Below are positions 34,411 through 42,173 of a stretch of DNA of 64,000 nt, piece after piece. The notes under the pieces were generated by a model. That model did no database searches. It saw only the letters and a list, made by a program, of their open reading frames with translations, and had not been told where the DNA came from. Position 1 is the first letter of the stretch, and each line of letters starts with the position of its first letter. The position numbers and the translations under genes were made by a program. The stretch is from an uncultured Oscillospiraceae bacterium. Lineage in GTDB: Bacteria > Bacillota > Clostridia > Oscillospirales > Acutalibacteraceae. The stretch covers positions 1 through 64,000 of the forward strand of contig CAUDCW010000007.1 in assembly GCA_958448165.1 (NCBI GenBank), written 5' to 3'.

Positions 34411-34810
34411 GTTGATCGAGCAAAATAAAACGAGGAAAAAGAGTTTGAGCGTTTACTTGGCACTTTATGCGCTGTAAGTGCATAAAGTGCCATTAAACGC
34501 ACCCGAAGAAAGGCCGCATTGGAAAAGGAGCGGTGACAGACAGCCTGATAATCGCACAAAACTGAACGCACAGAGGGTTTCCAAAGGGCTTGCCCTTTGG
34601 TCGTTTCAAGGATTGGGGTTTTTAGGGGAAAGGGAAATCGAAATCCCTTTCCCCTAAATCAGTTTTTGCTTACTTTTTTCTGATAAAAAAGTAAGTGCCT
34701 GCGCGGCATGAGCGCAAAAAGTTTTAAAGATGATAAAAATTAATATGATATTAAAAAACGTGCCGATGTGTGCAAACCTCATTAATTCGCATTTAATGCG
34801 CTGAACAATA
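34411..34810. repeat. Long multi-hairpin repeat, copy 1 (400 bp, no ORF)
   Basis: Most of the 639-bp gap 34253-34891 is this element, repeated at 51532-51812. Shared parts: a 52-nt hairpin with GCGTTTA outer and GGCACTTTATGC / GCATAAAGTGCC inner stems (34449-34500), the perfect hairpin CCAAAGGGC / GCCCTTTGG (34581-34600) and a conserved 3' AT-rich end. This copy has about 115 bp more, including AGGGGAAAGGG / CCCTTTCCCCT and ACTTTTTT / AAAAAAGT hairpins. Upstream, 34340-34400 holds GAGTGGA tracts and a CGCAGCTTCGCTG hairpin. Confidence 0.7.
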
Positions 34811-34891
34811 ATTTATAGCCTTATCCGCTTGCCAAAAGAGATAACCCTATTAAATAATATATGATGACGCCGGACCGATGTTGCCTGTTTA

Positions 34892-35782
34892 TCATCGCCT
34901 TGATAAAATATCGTCAAAAAAGCTTTCGCTTGTGTTTTTTCCTGTTCTTAAATATCTGCCGATACCGTAAAGTGAATCGGTATTGCCGACCTCAATTGTG
35001 TTCAGCTTTTCTTCGCAGGTAAACGACAGCTTAAAGCCCAGCTCCTTTATAACCTCCTCGGATTCGTCACAAACTGCCCCGAACGGGTAGGTGAAGCCTA
35101 TCGGCGTTATTCCGATCTCTTTTTTAAACAAATCCTGTGCCTTTGTCAGATCCCTGCTCAGCAAGGTCTTGTATTCATCGCTGTTTTCGCCCGGCTTGAT
35201 TTTCGTTCCTTTTCTGCTTGTGTTTTTGTGCATATCGTATGAATGACTCATCAGCTCAACGTGACCCGAATTTACCATTTCTTTAAGCTGCGCCCATGTG
35301 CAGTGTGAGTATGACGGTGACAGATGCTCGCCTTCAATCTGAATTTCGCTGTTTATGCCGATTGGCGATAGAATGAATTTTATGTTTTCGTCTTTTGCTG
35401 TCTGATAGGCATAAAGATAGTTGTTATAATACCCGTCGTCAAATGTCAGCATCACGCATTTTTGCGGCAGTCTGATCTTGCCCTCGGTGTAATCAATCAA
35501 ATCCTGTGCGCCTATTATTTTGTATCTGTTTTTCTTCAGGTATTGCACGTCGCTTTTGAAAAGCTCGGGCGAAATAACATAGTCACCCTGAAGGCTTTCG
35601 TCCTTTAAAAGCGAATGGTACATTATTACGGCAAGCTCAATGCTTTTTGACGTGTCGGCGGTGTTTGTGCTGACCGCCGTTGTCTGCGAATATCCGGCAA
35701 ACGAAACACAGCTTAAAAGCAAAAATACAAACAGCAGTGTCACGGCGAAAAACGACCTTGAAAGCTTGAAATTGACAAACAA
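34892..35782 (-). CDS. Secreted/membrane-bound polysaccharide deacetylase
   Basis: 296-aa NodB-fold (CE4) hydrolase that removes N-acetyl groups from a surface or peptidoglycan polysaccharide. A signal anchor covers about residues 10-30. Motif 1 is MLTFDDGYYNN near 118, with the catalytic Asp and metal Asp; motif 2 is SHSYDMH near 180, with both metal His; the later TYPFGAVCD corresponds to motif 3. The TTG start has AGGAGG nine bases upstream. Single-gene unit, with inverted-repeat DNA starting 21 bp upstream of its start codon. Substrate not readable. Confidence 0.9.
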   Translation of the reverse strand: MFVNFKLSRSFFAVTLLFVFLLLSCVSFAGYSQTTAVSTNTADTSKSIELAVIMYHSLLKDESLQGDYVISPELFKSDVQYLKKNRYKIIGAQDLIDYTEGKIRLPQKCVMLTFDDGYYNNYLYAYQTAKDENIKFILSPIGINSEIQIEGEHLSPSYSHCTWAQLKEMVNSGHVELMSHSYDMHKNTSRKGTKIKPGENSDEYKTLLSRDLTKAQDLFKKEIGITPIGFTYPFGAVCDESEEVIKELGFKLSFTCEEKLNTIEVGNTDSLYGIGRYLRTGKNTSESFFDDILSRR

Positions 35783-35802
35783 GACAACTCCTCCTATGTT
35801 CA

Positions 35803-35971
35803 GAAAACACTGAATAAATCACGCTGAAAGCTGTTTGTACATCTCCCCCCCATATTTTCCGTCAGTCTGAGCAAAAATCCTCGCAATTCGTCAGCGTTAC
35901 TACGGTTTATTTGTCCAAGCTGACAAAAATCTGACGGCGCAATATGCGCAAACGATTTAATCAGTATTTCC
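35803..35971. mobile_element. MITE family 1, copy 1 (divergent, about 169 bp)
   Basis: Ends GAAAACACTGAATAAATC and GATTTAATCAGTATTTCC are near-inverse. The interior matches the copies at 44307 and 54083 with several substitutions (for example a C tract in place of TTGCTTG). No ORF of its own. The 333-bp gap 35783-36115 is this element plus the perR promoter. Confidence 0.75.
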
Positions 35972-36021
35972 TTATTAATTTCACGATTTATGAATTAATT
36001 AAAAATTTTACAGTTTTGATA

Positions 36022-36050
36022 TTTACATTTTCGTGAGAATGTGTTATTTT
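36022..36050 (+). promoter_or_regulatory. Probable promoter of perR-rubrerythrin
   Basis: TTTACA (36022-36027), 17-bp spacer, TATTTT (36045-36050), followed by about 60 nt to the perR start. I do not see a clear PerR box (TTATAAT-n-ATTATAA) here. Confidence 0.5.
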
Positions 36051-36115
36051 ATATACAGAAACAAGGATGATTATTATTTTTGAGTAAAAATATCCGGGTT
36101 GAGGTGTGAAGTGAG

Positions 36116-36532
36116 ATGAGAAAACTGAATTTCAGCAAAAAGAGAGATGCCGTATTGGCGGTTTTGCGCTCGACAAACACTCATCCCACGGCTGAATGGA
36201 TTCACCAAAGGCTCAAGGACGAATATCCGGATTTCAGTCTTGGCACCGTATATCGCAACCTTGCGTTGTTTAAGGAGCAGGGGCTTGTGGTGTCTGTTGC
36301 AAATGTAAACGGGCAGGAGAGGTATGACGGTGTGACAACGTGCCATTCGCATTTTGTGTGCAAGAAATGCGGCTCGGTTTTTGATGTTGACTGCATCGGC
36401 GACAGCAGAAGTCTTGACCACAGAGTTGCAGGACTTTATAACTGTGAGGTCGAGCGGCACACCCTTTGTTTCTACGGCACTTGCGAAAAATGCAGGCGTG
36501 AGTCTGCGTTGGGCAGTGCACAGGTTTTGTAA
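36116..36532 (+). CDS. perR: Fur-family peroxide regulator, PerR-like
   Basis: 138-aa Fur-family repressor. The winged helix is at about 10-80 (HPTAEWIHQRL, LGTVYRNLALFKEQG). The structural zinc site is CxxC (CKKC and CEKC). Regulatory-site ligands fit PerR: Asp in QERYDG, the CHSH pair and the downstream Asp in FDVDC. PerR senses peroxide through iron-catalysed oxidation of its histidines and derepresses detoxification genes; the rubrerythrin gene directly downstream (52 bp) is such a target, so the pair is probably autoregulated. Confidence 0.88.
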   Translation: MRKLNFSKKRDAVLAVLRSTNTHPTAEWIHQRLKDEYPDFSLGTVYRNLALFKEQGLVVSVANVNGQERYDGVTTCHSHFVCKKCGSVFDVDCIGDSRSLDHRVAGLYNCEVERHTLCFYGTCEKCRRESALGSAQVL

Positions 36533-36584
36533 TCTGTCAGTTTTTCTGATTAAGATAAATTTATTAAAAGTGAGGAGATTTAAA

Positions 36585-37130
36585 ATGAAAAAATTTGTAT
36601 GTCAGGTTTGTGGCTATATCTACGAGGGCGAAACAGCTCCGGAGTTCTGCCCGCAGTGTAAGGCTCCTGCCGATAAGTTCAAGGAAGCTAAGGCTACAGG
36701 CAACTATGCAACAGTTCACGAGGTAGGCGTGGCTCAGGGCGTTGACCAGGAGGTTTACGAGGGTCTGCAGGCTAACTTCACAGGCGAGTGCACAGAGGTT
36801 GGTATGTATCTTGCAATGGCAAGAGTTGCTGACAGAGAGGGTTATCCTGAGATTTCAGCAGCATTCACAAAGTATGCTTTTGAAGAGGCAGAGCACGCAG
36901 CAAAGTTTGCAGAGCTTCTCGGCGAGGTTGTAACAGACAGCACAGAGAAGAACCTCCAGCTCAGAGCTGAGGCAGAAGAGGGCGCTTGCGCAGGTAAGTT
37001 TGAGCTTGCTAAGAAGGCTAAGGCTCTCAACTATGACGCTATCCACGACACAGTTCACGAGATGGCTAAGGACGAAGCAAGACACGGCGCAGGCTTTGCA
37101 GGTCTTTTAAAGAGATATTTCGGCAAATAA
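36585..37130 (+). CDS. rbr: Rubrerythrin with N-terminal rubredoxin domain (reverse type)
   Basis: 181-aa peroxide-reducing non-heme iron protein. The rubredoxin-like domain is N-terminal (CQVCGYIYEG, CPQCKAP, residues 6-26), reversed from classical rubrerythrin where it is C-terminal. The four-helix diiron domain follows, with Glu/His ligands visible in FTGECTEVGMYL, FEEAEHAAKF, AEAEEGA and AKDEARHGAGF. The codon use is strongly biased, suggesting high expression. The start has TGAGGAG and the gene follows perR. It would reduce hydrogen peroxide to water in an anaerobe, with electrons from rubredoxin (also encoded at 56974). Confidence 0.95.
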   Translation: MKKFVCQVCGYIYEGETAPEFCPQCKAPADKFKEAKATGNYATVHEVGVAQGVDQEVYEGLQANFTGECTEVGMYLAMARVADREGYPEISAAFTKYAFEEAEHAAKFAELLGEVVTDSTEKNLQLRAEAEEGACAGKFELAKKAKALNYDAIHDTVHEMAKDEARHGAGFAGLLKRYFGK

Positions 37131-37235
37131 TGATACTTGCTTCGGTATAAGAAAGAATATCTTTCCGTAATTTATACTGATATTAGTATTACGAAAATAT
37201 CGCCGCATTTATGACAGCAAAACAGCATAAAAAAT

Positions 37236-37266
37236 CAAGGGTATGCCGCACGGCATACCCTTTTTG
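37236..37266 (+). terminator. Terminator of perR-rbr
   Basis: Stem AAGGGTATGCCG / CGGCATACCC with a two- to three-base loop and TTTTT tail. Confidence 0.88.
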
Positions 37267-37287
37267 TCGTTTGACTGTTATTTGTTA

Positions 37288-37632
37288 TCAGAAATTTCCG
37301 CCGTTCCAGCCCCAGCTTTCGACAGCCTCATATTTGACATAGATTCTGTCGGGCGAAATACCGAGAACGCTGTTATAGATTTCGCACAGCTTTGCCGTCA
37401 GCGCTGAAAAGGCTTTCGGGTTTTCACCGCCGAACACGCTGACCTCGATAAATGCAGTGGGCTGACTGTTGTCACCGCCGAAATAAAGCGAATATTCGTC
37501 CTCAAAGCCGACCATCAGCCAGCGCTCGCTTTTGCCCGGGATAATTGATATTGCCTGACCAAGCTGAGTCTTAAGCTGTGTTTCCTGCTCCTTTGTGATT
37601 TTTGTGCTGATTTTTGAATTGATATACGGCAT
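37288..37632 (-). CDS. MIF-like tautomerase family protein
   Basis: 114-aa protein of the phenylpyruvate tautomerase/macrophage migration inhibitory factor family. After the initiator Met the catalytic Pro is residue 2 (MPYINSKIS), and the region SERWLMVGFEDEYSLYFGG with later RIYVKYEAVESWGWNGGNF fits the trimeric MIF fold. RBS AAGGAGG. In bacteria the physiological substrate is unknown. Monocistronic, convergent with rubrerythrin. Confidence 0.88.
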   Translation of the reverse strand: MPYINSKISTKITKEQETQLKTQLGQAISIIPGKSERWLMVGFEDEYSLYFGGDNSQPTAFIEVSVFGGENPKAFSALTAKLCEIYNSVLGISPDRIYVKYEAVESWGWNGGNF

Positions 37633-37743
37633 TGTAAATCCTCCTTGTAAGATATGTGTATATTGTTCTGATAGTTGTCCCTTTTTAAGCTGAATAATAA
37701 TTTAATTCGGAATGCGGAATTAGGAATTAAAGAATACTCGCAA

Positions 37744-37872
37744 CGAGGTTGTAGGGAACAGACTTGCCTGTTCCAGCTCGAATTGCTGAATGTTATACTT
37801 TATTCTGATTTTGTTTAACATCGCAGTAGCGGCGTCTATCACGAAACGGTCAAGACCGTTCCCTACGAACTC
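37744..37872. repeat. Palindrome-pair repeat element
   Basis: Same layout as the element at 6776: palindrome GGAACAGACTTGCCTGTTCC (37755-37774), core with gctgaatgttatac and gcagtagcggcgtctatc, then GAAACGGTCAAGACCGTTCC (37843-37862), with GTAGGGAAC and GTTCCCTAC borders. It sits inside AATTATGCATTATGAATT-like tandem tracts (37930-37985) on one side and GGAATT tracts (37699-37730) on the other. Confidence 0.7.
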
Positions 37873-37996
37873 TCTGCCTTGTAACGAGTATTTCTTAATT
37901 AAAAGAGCCGCAAAGCGGCGACAACCACAATTATGCATTATGAATTATGCATTATGAATTATGAATTATGAATTCTGAATTCAGCATTAACTAAGA

Positions 37997-38788
37997 CTAT
38001 TTTTTCTTAAGCTCCAGCATTGACACATAGTGCTTTACGGTGAATTCCTGCGGTGCGATATGCTCAAGCATCGCTTTGTGTTCACCCTCCCACATTTTGA
38101 TTTCTTCCGGCGACAGCGATGCGCCGACACCTCGGCAGGCTTTCATTCGGCCGTTCCAGCTCTCTCTTGTGAACGGAATGTCAACCCTGTATTCCTCGTG
38201 ATATACCGGTTCAAAGTATTCATAAACACAGTCGGGCACGCCAATCGGGTGCATTGTTTCGCCTGCTCCAGACCAGCTTGGGCTGTATTTCAGCACCAAT
38301 TCCTCGCTCTTTCCGGCAATTTCGTCATCGTAAGGCAACCACGCCATATATAACAGCAGCAGCCGTCCGTCGCTTTTCAGCATACGGGCAAGCTTTGGCA
38401 TAACCCTTTTGTGGTCGAAATACCAGAAGCACTGGCAGGCGGTTATAACGTCGAACGAATTGTCGGGGAAATCAATGTTCTCAGTTGATGATGCCAGGTA
38501 TTCAATATTTAAGCCTGCTTTGTCGGACAGCTCTTTTGCCTGCTTAATCTGCTCCGGTGAAATGTCGGCGCCAATCCACTGTGCGCCGTAGTGATACATA
38601 TTCCTCGGCAGAACGCCTGTGCCTGTGCCTAAATCAAGAACTCTCTGACCGTTTATACAAAGCCTTCTGTCTGCGATTTTCTGATAGAATATATCGGGAT
38701 AAATATCACGGTACAAGGCGTAGTCGCCGGAGGTCCTGCCCCAGTCAAACGCCTTGCCTGCGTCAATCCTGATGTCTGATATTTCCAT
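37997..38788 (-). CDS. Class I SAM-dependent methyltransferase
   Basis: 263-aa cytoplasmic methyltransferase. Motif I, the SAM-binding loop, is VLDLGTGTGVLPRNM near residue 50; motif II is DISPEQIKQA, followed by the post-motif NSFDVITACQCFWYF. Resembles the UbiE/methyltransferase-11 group. RBS GGAGG precedes the ATG. It stands alone, divergent from an AT-rich gap. The methylated substrate cannot be named. Confidence 0.85.
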   Translation of the reverse strand: MEISDIRIDAGKAFDWGRTSGDYALYRDIYPDIFYQKIADRRLCINGQRVLDLGTGTGVLPRNMYHYGAQWIGADISPEQIKQAKELSDKAGLNIEYLASSTENIDFPDNSFDVITACQCFWYFDHKRVMPKLARMLKSDGRLLLLYMAWLPYDDEIAGKSEELVLKYSPSWSGAGETMHPIGVPDCVYEYFEPVYHEEYRVDIPFTRESWNGRMKACRGVGASLSPEEIKMWEGEHKAMLEHIAPQEFTVKHYVSMLELKKK

Positions 38789-38799
38789 TATTGTTTACC

Positions 38800-39420
38800 T
38801 CCGGGTGTTGATGATTTGTTTCTTTAATTATACCGCACTTTTTAATTTTTGCATAGCTTATATTCTATGCTTGTCAACATATGTATAATAAATATCTGCC
38901 GCAACATAAAAACCGAAAAGAGGGGTGATTTTTATCTTACGGCAGATATCAAAAATTACTTGCTTGTAATTAAAATTATTTCTTTTAAGGTGTTGACAAG
39001 CTAAAAATTACAAATTGTTTAAAATTTTTGCAGAATTTTTACTTTGAGCGCAACTGTTAACAAGTGGAAAATGTTGATAACTTCATTTTTTGCTTAAAAT
39101 GGGGTGATTTTCCCTTAGTTTTACTCATTGTTAACATAGTTATCAACATTTTTGATGATAAAAAAGAATTTACTAATCGTATAATTGCAATTTGGAAAAA
39201 TAAATTGCAAAATTATGTTGAAAAAAATCGAAAAAATTTTAAGAATATTGTTTAAATTATTTTTCGGTTTTTAACATCTTACCCTGAATATTCATCTGAT
39301 TTTGTGGCGAACATCATTTTGAAGCCGCTTTGCCGCAAAAGATAATACAATTTTGTAACAAATAAGCGGCAATTACACGGACTGTATGCAGCAATTTAAA
39401 AAAGCAGGATTGTGAAAGGA
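38800..39420. other. AT-rich gene-free region with DnaA-box-like motifs
   Basis: A stretch of about 600 bp far richer in A+T than its surroundings. It holds TTATCAACA at 39140-39148, its inverse TGTTGATAA at 39072-39080, and two TGTTAACA motifs (39055 and 39129 regions), one mismatch from the DnaA box TTATCCACA. A TTGACA with weak -10 stands at 38993. A 63-codon frame here is probably chance. The last part (39300-39420) shows a possible imperfect hairpin between GCCGCTTTGCCGC and GCGGC near 39367. Confidence 0.4.
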
Positions 39421-39437
39421 GCTTGTCGATATAAATT

Positions 39438-39710
39438 ATGATTAAGGGAGTAAACAGACAGATAATCGAGATAAACCGGACCGGCAGCCTTTATTATGAA
39501 AAGGCGCTGCTGATTGTCAAGCCTGAGTTCTCGTCGGCTCAGCAGCAGCTTCTTGAGCGAGAGGCTCTGCGTCTGCTCAAAAAAATGGATGCGCCGTCAA
39601 GCTACAAGCGTAAAAGCAGGCTTGCGGCAAAAATCATTTATGCGCTTGCATGCACCTTGTGCGGCGGCTTGCTTGTGTATTTTATGTGCAAGACAGGGAT
39701 AATCGGCTGA
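39438..39710 (+). CDS. Small membrane protein of unknown function
   Basis: 90-aa protein: an N-terminal soluble part (MIKGVNRQIIEINRTGS, then YYEKALLIVKPEF), a charged middle (QQQLLEREALRLLKKM), then one C-terminal transmembrane helix (about 68-85, IIYALACTLCGGLLVYF). I do not recognise the family. The RBS AAAGGAG is unusually far (16 nt) from the ATG. It overlaps the convergent DUF6512-like gene by 29 bp. Probably a real gene because coding sense is compositionally like its neighbours while the upstream region is not. Confidence 0.6.
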   Translation: MIKGVNRQIIEINRTGSLYYEKALLIVKPEFSSAQQQLLEREALRLLKKMDAPSSYKRKSRLAAKIIYALACTLCGGLLVYFMCKTGIIG

Positions 39711-40296
39711 ACTGACTGTAAACAAGCGATGCATTGTCAATTGATGAGGTTTCCGGGTTGCTTCCGGGTATGCCGTAATTGCCGGTGACGGGGTCGCGGA
39801 ACAGAAGCGCCTTTGGTGGAACGGCAGTAAACGAAAAGTACATTACAGCCATAAGAACAAGGGCGATAAGAGATGGTGCAAACCACCTTGCCGCATCCTG
39901 CCCGAGTGAATATACCTTTTGTGATACAAGCTGTGCAAGTGCGCAGACGATTAATGAAATAAGTATGTCCGCCCACAAATAATTTGTTCCGACTATTGCA
40001 GTATATGAATAGAAAAGAGCGATTATGCCTATGGGGATAACATAAAGTCCCGCAACCTTGCCGACAACAAAAGCCTTAAAGCTCGGGCGAAGATAGGCAA
40101 GCTCAAGAATTGCCCAGACAACATACGGTGCAATAAAGATTTTTATGTGCTCCCAGGTGCTCTCGTTCACTGCCCCGAAAAGCACCGACAAAACATTACC
40201 GCCGCTCTGGTCATAAAAAAAGTGGAGCTCTGCTCCGAACAGAAATGTAAAAGCGGCGCCTATAATACCCGACAGCTTGAATGACCTTGCGTTCAC
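39682..40296 (-). CDS. DUF6512-like multi-pass membrane protein
   Basis: 204-aa protein with about six hydrophobic helices and the motif GAELHFFYDQSGGN plus AVNESTWEHIKIFIAPY, fitting the uncharacterised DUF6512 family of Firmicutes membrane proteins. GTG start with GAGGGA upstream. No signal for a transport or enzymatic role. It converges on and overlaps the small gene at 39438. Confidence 0.65.
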   Translation of the reverse strand: MNARSFKLSGIIGAAFTFLFGAELHFFYDQSGGNVLSVLFGAVNESTWEHIKIFIAPYVVWAILELAYLRPSFKAFVVGKVAGLYVIPIGIIALFYSYTAIVGTNYLWADILISLIVCALAQLVSQKVYSLGQDAARWFAPSLIALVLMAVMYFSFTAVPPKALLFRDPVTGNYGIPGSNPETSSIDNASLVYSQFSRLSLSCT

Positions 40297-40358
40297 GAAT
40301 AATCCCTCACATTCAGATATGATATATGATTATATTATGACATTAACGTGATAATGCT

Positions 40359-40405
40359 AAAAAAGACCGTACAAAACAGCCGTGAAGCTGTTTTGTGCGG
40401 TCTTG
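40359..40405 (-). terminator. Terminator of the dockerin-protease gene
   Basis: On the minus strand GACCGCACAAAACAGC pairs with GCTGTTTTGTACGGTC and is followed by TTTTTT. A strong 16-bp stem 28 bp beyond the protease stop codon. Confidence 0.85.
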
Positions 40406-40432
40406 GTGTTTATAAATATTGACGCCGGTTTG

Positions 40433-42076
40433 TCAGGCGGTTATGCTTACAGCCGTTTTTTGCAGCAATATTGCGTCATACAGAGTGATTTTGCCGCTTT
40501 TGTCGATGTCAGCGACATATTCCAATATATCGCCGTCAAGCTCTATTGAGCCGACAGAATGCTTTTGCAGCATAATTGCATCTACAAGCGTTATGCTTCC
40601 GTCCTTGTTTACGTCGCCGGTGCGAACATTTGCAACGGCTCTGATTGTGAAGTTGCCGCCGATATTGTCGCCCTGTGAGCCGTAATAGTCGGTAAGGCTG
40701 CGGCTGTTATCATTTGTCACAACAAATGAACGGTTGTCAAGCGTTCTCGGGAGCATATCGAATTCTCCGGCTTCATAGTTTCCCAGCCATTCGCAGCAGC
40801 CTATTGCAGCGGCAGAGCCGTCCTTTGTGGTGATTTTTACGCCGATTGCTCCCTGAGCGTCGGGAACGGTGTAGGGCTCACACGAGATGTTATGTGTTCC
40901 CGCATAGGAAATTGTGCCGCCTGTAAGCCTTGTCCACTTGCTTTCGTCATCGGTCGGAGTGCCGTCTGATACAGGAATATAGTAAATTGTGTAGTCAGCG
41001 CCGATGTTCTGGGTTGAAAATTCAACACTGCTGATTGAGGGCATTTCCTTTGGGAAATCAAAGGTGTTTATAAACACGACGTCCGTTATATTGTTGTTGT
41101 TATCGTCACAGAATTCCATATTGTATATCGTGCCGTATGAATCAACTCTCAGAAGCTCGTTGCAGGTGTGGTTTTTGATTATATCATTTATTGCATAGTT
41201 GCCGCCGAATATTTCAGCACCCAGATATTTGTCCTCGTATGAAACCCAGATATAGCTAAATCTGCTGCCCCAGGAGTTCTTGATGAGCCATGCGCCGTTG
41301 TTTTGCGGTTGAGCGCCTGATTTAAAATTCTCTTTTGGATAATTATCGTCCCAGCCTACAACGAAAACCGAATGTGCATACAAAGCTAATTCGCTGGTCG
41401 GAAGCGTGACTCCGCAGAAAAATGAATTTGAGTTCTGGTTCAGATAATTATTGCTTATTGCAAACGAGGCTACAACGCCGCCGTTTTCCATAATTGCTGT
41501 CTTGAAATCTGCCGCTTCTAATGCAGGGCCGGATAAGAGTTTAATGCCGCCTGCATAAAATAACGGCTCAGTGGGAGTAAGCTCCTCAAAATAATTCTCG
41601 GTGCGGCTCATATACGGCAGATCGCTGTCCGCCACAACGCCGCCTGTCGTAAGATAGCCGTAGGCTGTGTACGGATATGCGCCGTCGTTTACACGATCTC
41701 TCTGCCAGCCTGTGCCGTCATTTCTTTTTGAAGCCCAGTAGTTGGCGTGTTCCTCGGATAAATCGTATTCACCGTATCCGTTTTTGAGCAGGGCACTCTC
41801 CATAGCCGCTATGCCGGAGAAAAATATGCAGGTGTTTTGCATACCCTGATTCTTTACGGGGGTGACATAACCCATTTCAACGCTGCTGTATTCCGTCGGC
41901 AGTGACGGAGCCTCGCCTGCGCTTTGGGCTAAATAGTTTTCGCTTGACGCTCCCTGCTCTATAATTACTCCGCCTGTTTTGCCGGACGGTGCGGCGTCTG
42001 TACCTTTGGCAAACGCCGATGTAAACGGGCAGGCTATCAAGGCTACCGCCATTACTGCTGCCGGTATTTTTTTCAA
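40433..42076 (-). CDS. Secreted papain-like (C1) protease with C-terminal dockerin
   Basis: 547-aa extracellular cysteine protease. Signal peptide at 1-23. The papain domain shows Gln77 and the catalytic Cys83 in KNQGMQNTCIFFSG, the catalytic His in YAHSVFVVGWDDNYP near 245 and Asn in WLIKNSWGS near 270. The Trp usually after the catalytic Cys is replaced by Ile. A beta-rich domain (about 300-480) follows. Residues 486-547 are a dockerin with two calcium loops, DVNKDGSITLVDAIMLQK and DIDKSGKITLYDAILLQK. Start is TTG with AAAGGA upstream. Proteases of this build are known from cellulosomal Ruminococci; the target may be other complex proteins or diet protein. Confidence 0.88.
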   Translation of the reverse strand: MKKIPAAVMAVALIACPFTSAFAKGTDAAPSGKTGGVIIEQGASSENYLAQSAGEAPSLPTEYSSVEMGYVTPVKNQGMQNTCIFFSGIAAMESALLKNGYGEYDLSEEHANYWASKRNDGTGWQRDRVNDGAYPYTAYGYLTTGGVVADSDLPYMSRTENYFEELTPTEPLFYAGGIKLLSGPALEAADFKTAIMENGGVVASFAISNNYLNQNSNSFFCGVTLPTSELALYAHSVFVVGWDDNYPKENFKSGAQPQNNGAWLIKNSWGSRFSYIWVSYEDKYLGAEIFGGNYAINDIIKNHTCNELLRVDSYGTIYNMEFCDDNNNNITDVVFINTFDFPKEMPSISSVEFSTQNIGADYTIYYIPVSDGTPTDDESKWTRLTGGTISYAGTHNISCEPYTVPDAQGAIGVKITTKDGSAAAIGCCEWLGNYEAGEFDMLPRTLDNRSFVVTNDNSRSLTDYYGSQGDNIGGNFTIRAVANVRTGDVNKDGSITLVDAIMLQKHSVGSIELDGDILEYVADIDKSGKITLYDAILLQKTAVSITA

Positions 42077-42173
42077 GATAAATCAATTCCTTTCTCGGTT
42101 GATTATCAAATTTGGATAACCTGACTACATTCTAACATAATAAACATATATGTGTAAAGGGAGTGCTTGAATT

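Noticed and set aside
38993..39160. Chromosomal replication origin
   Set aside because: No dnaA or dnaN nearby and no change of gene orientation; only kept as a low-confidence DnaA-box-like cluster.
39064..39255. 63-codon frame in the AT-rich gap
   Set aside because: No RBS, composition driven by A+T, and no family resemblance.
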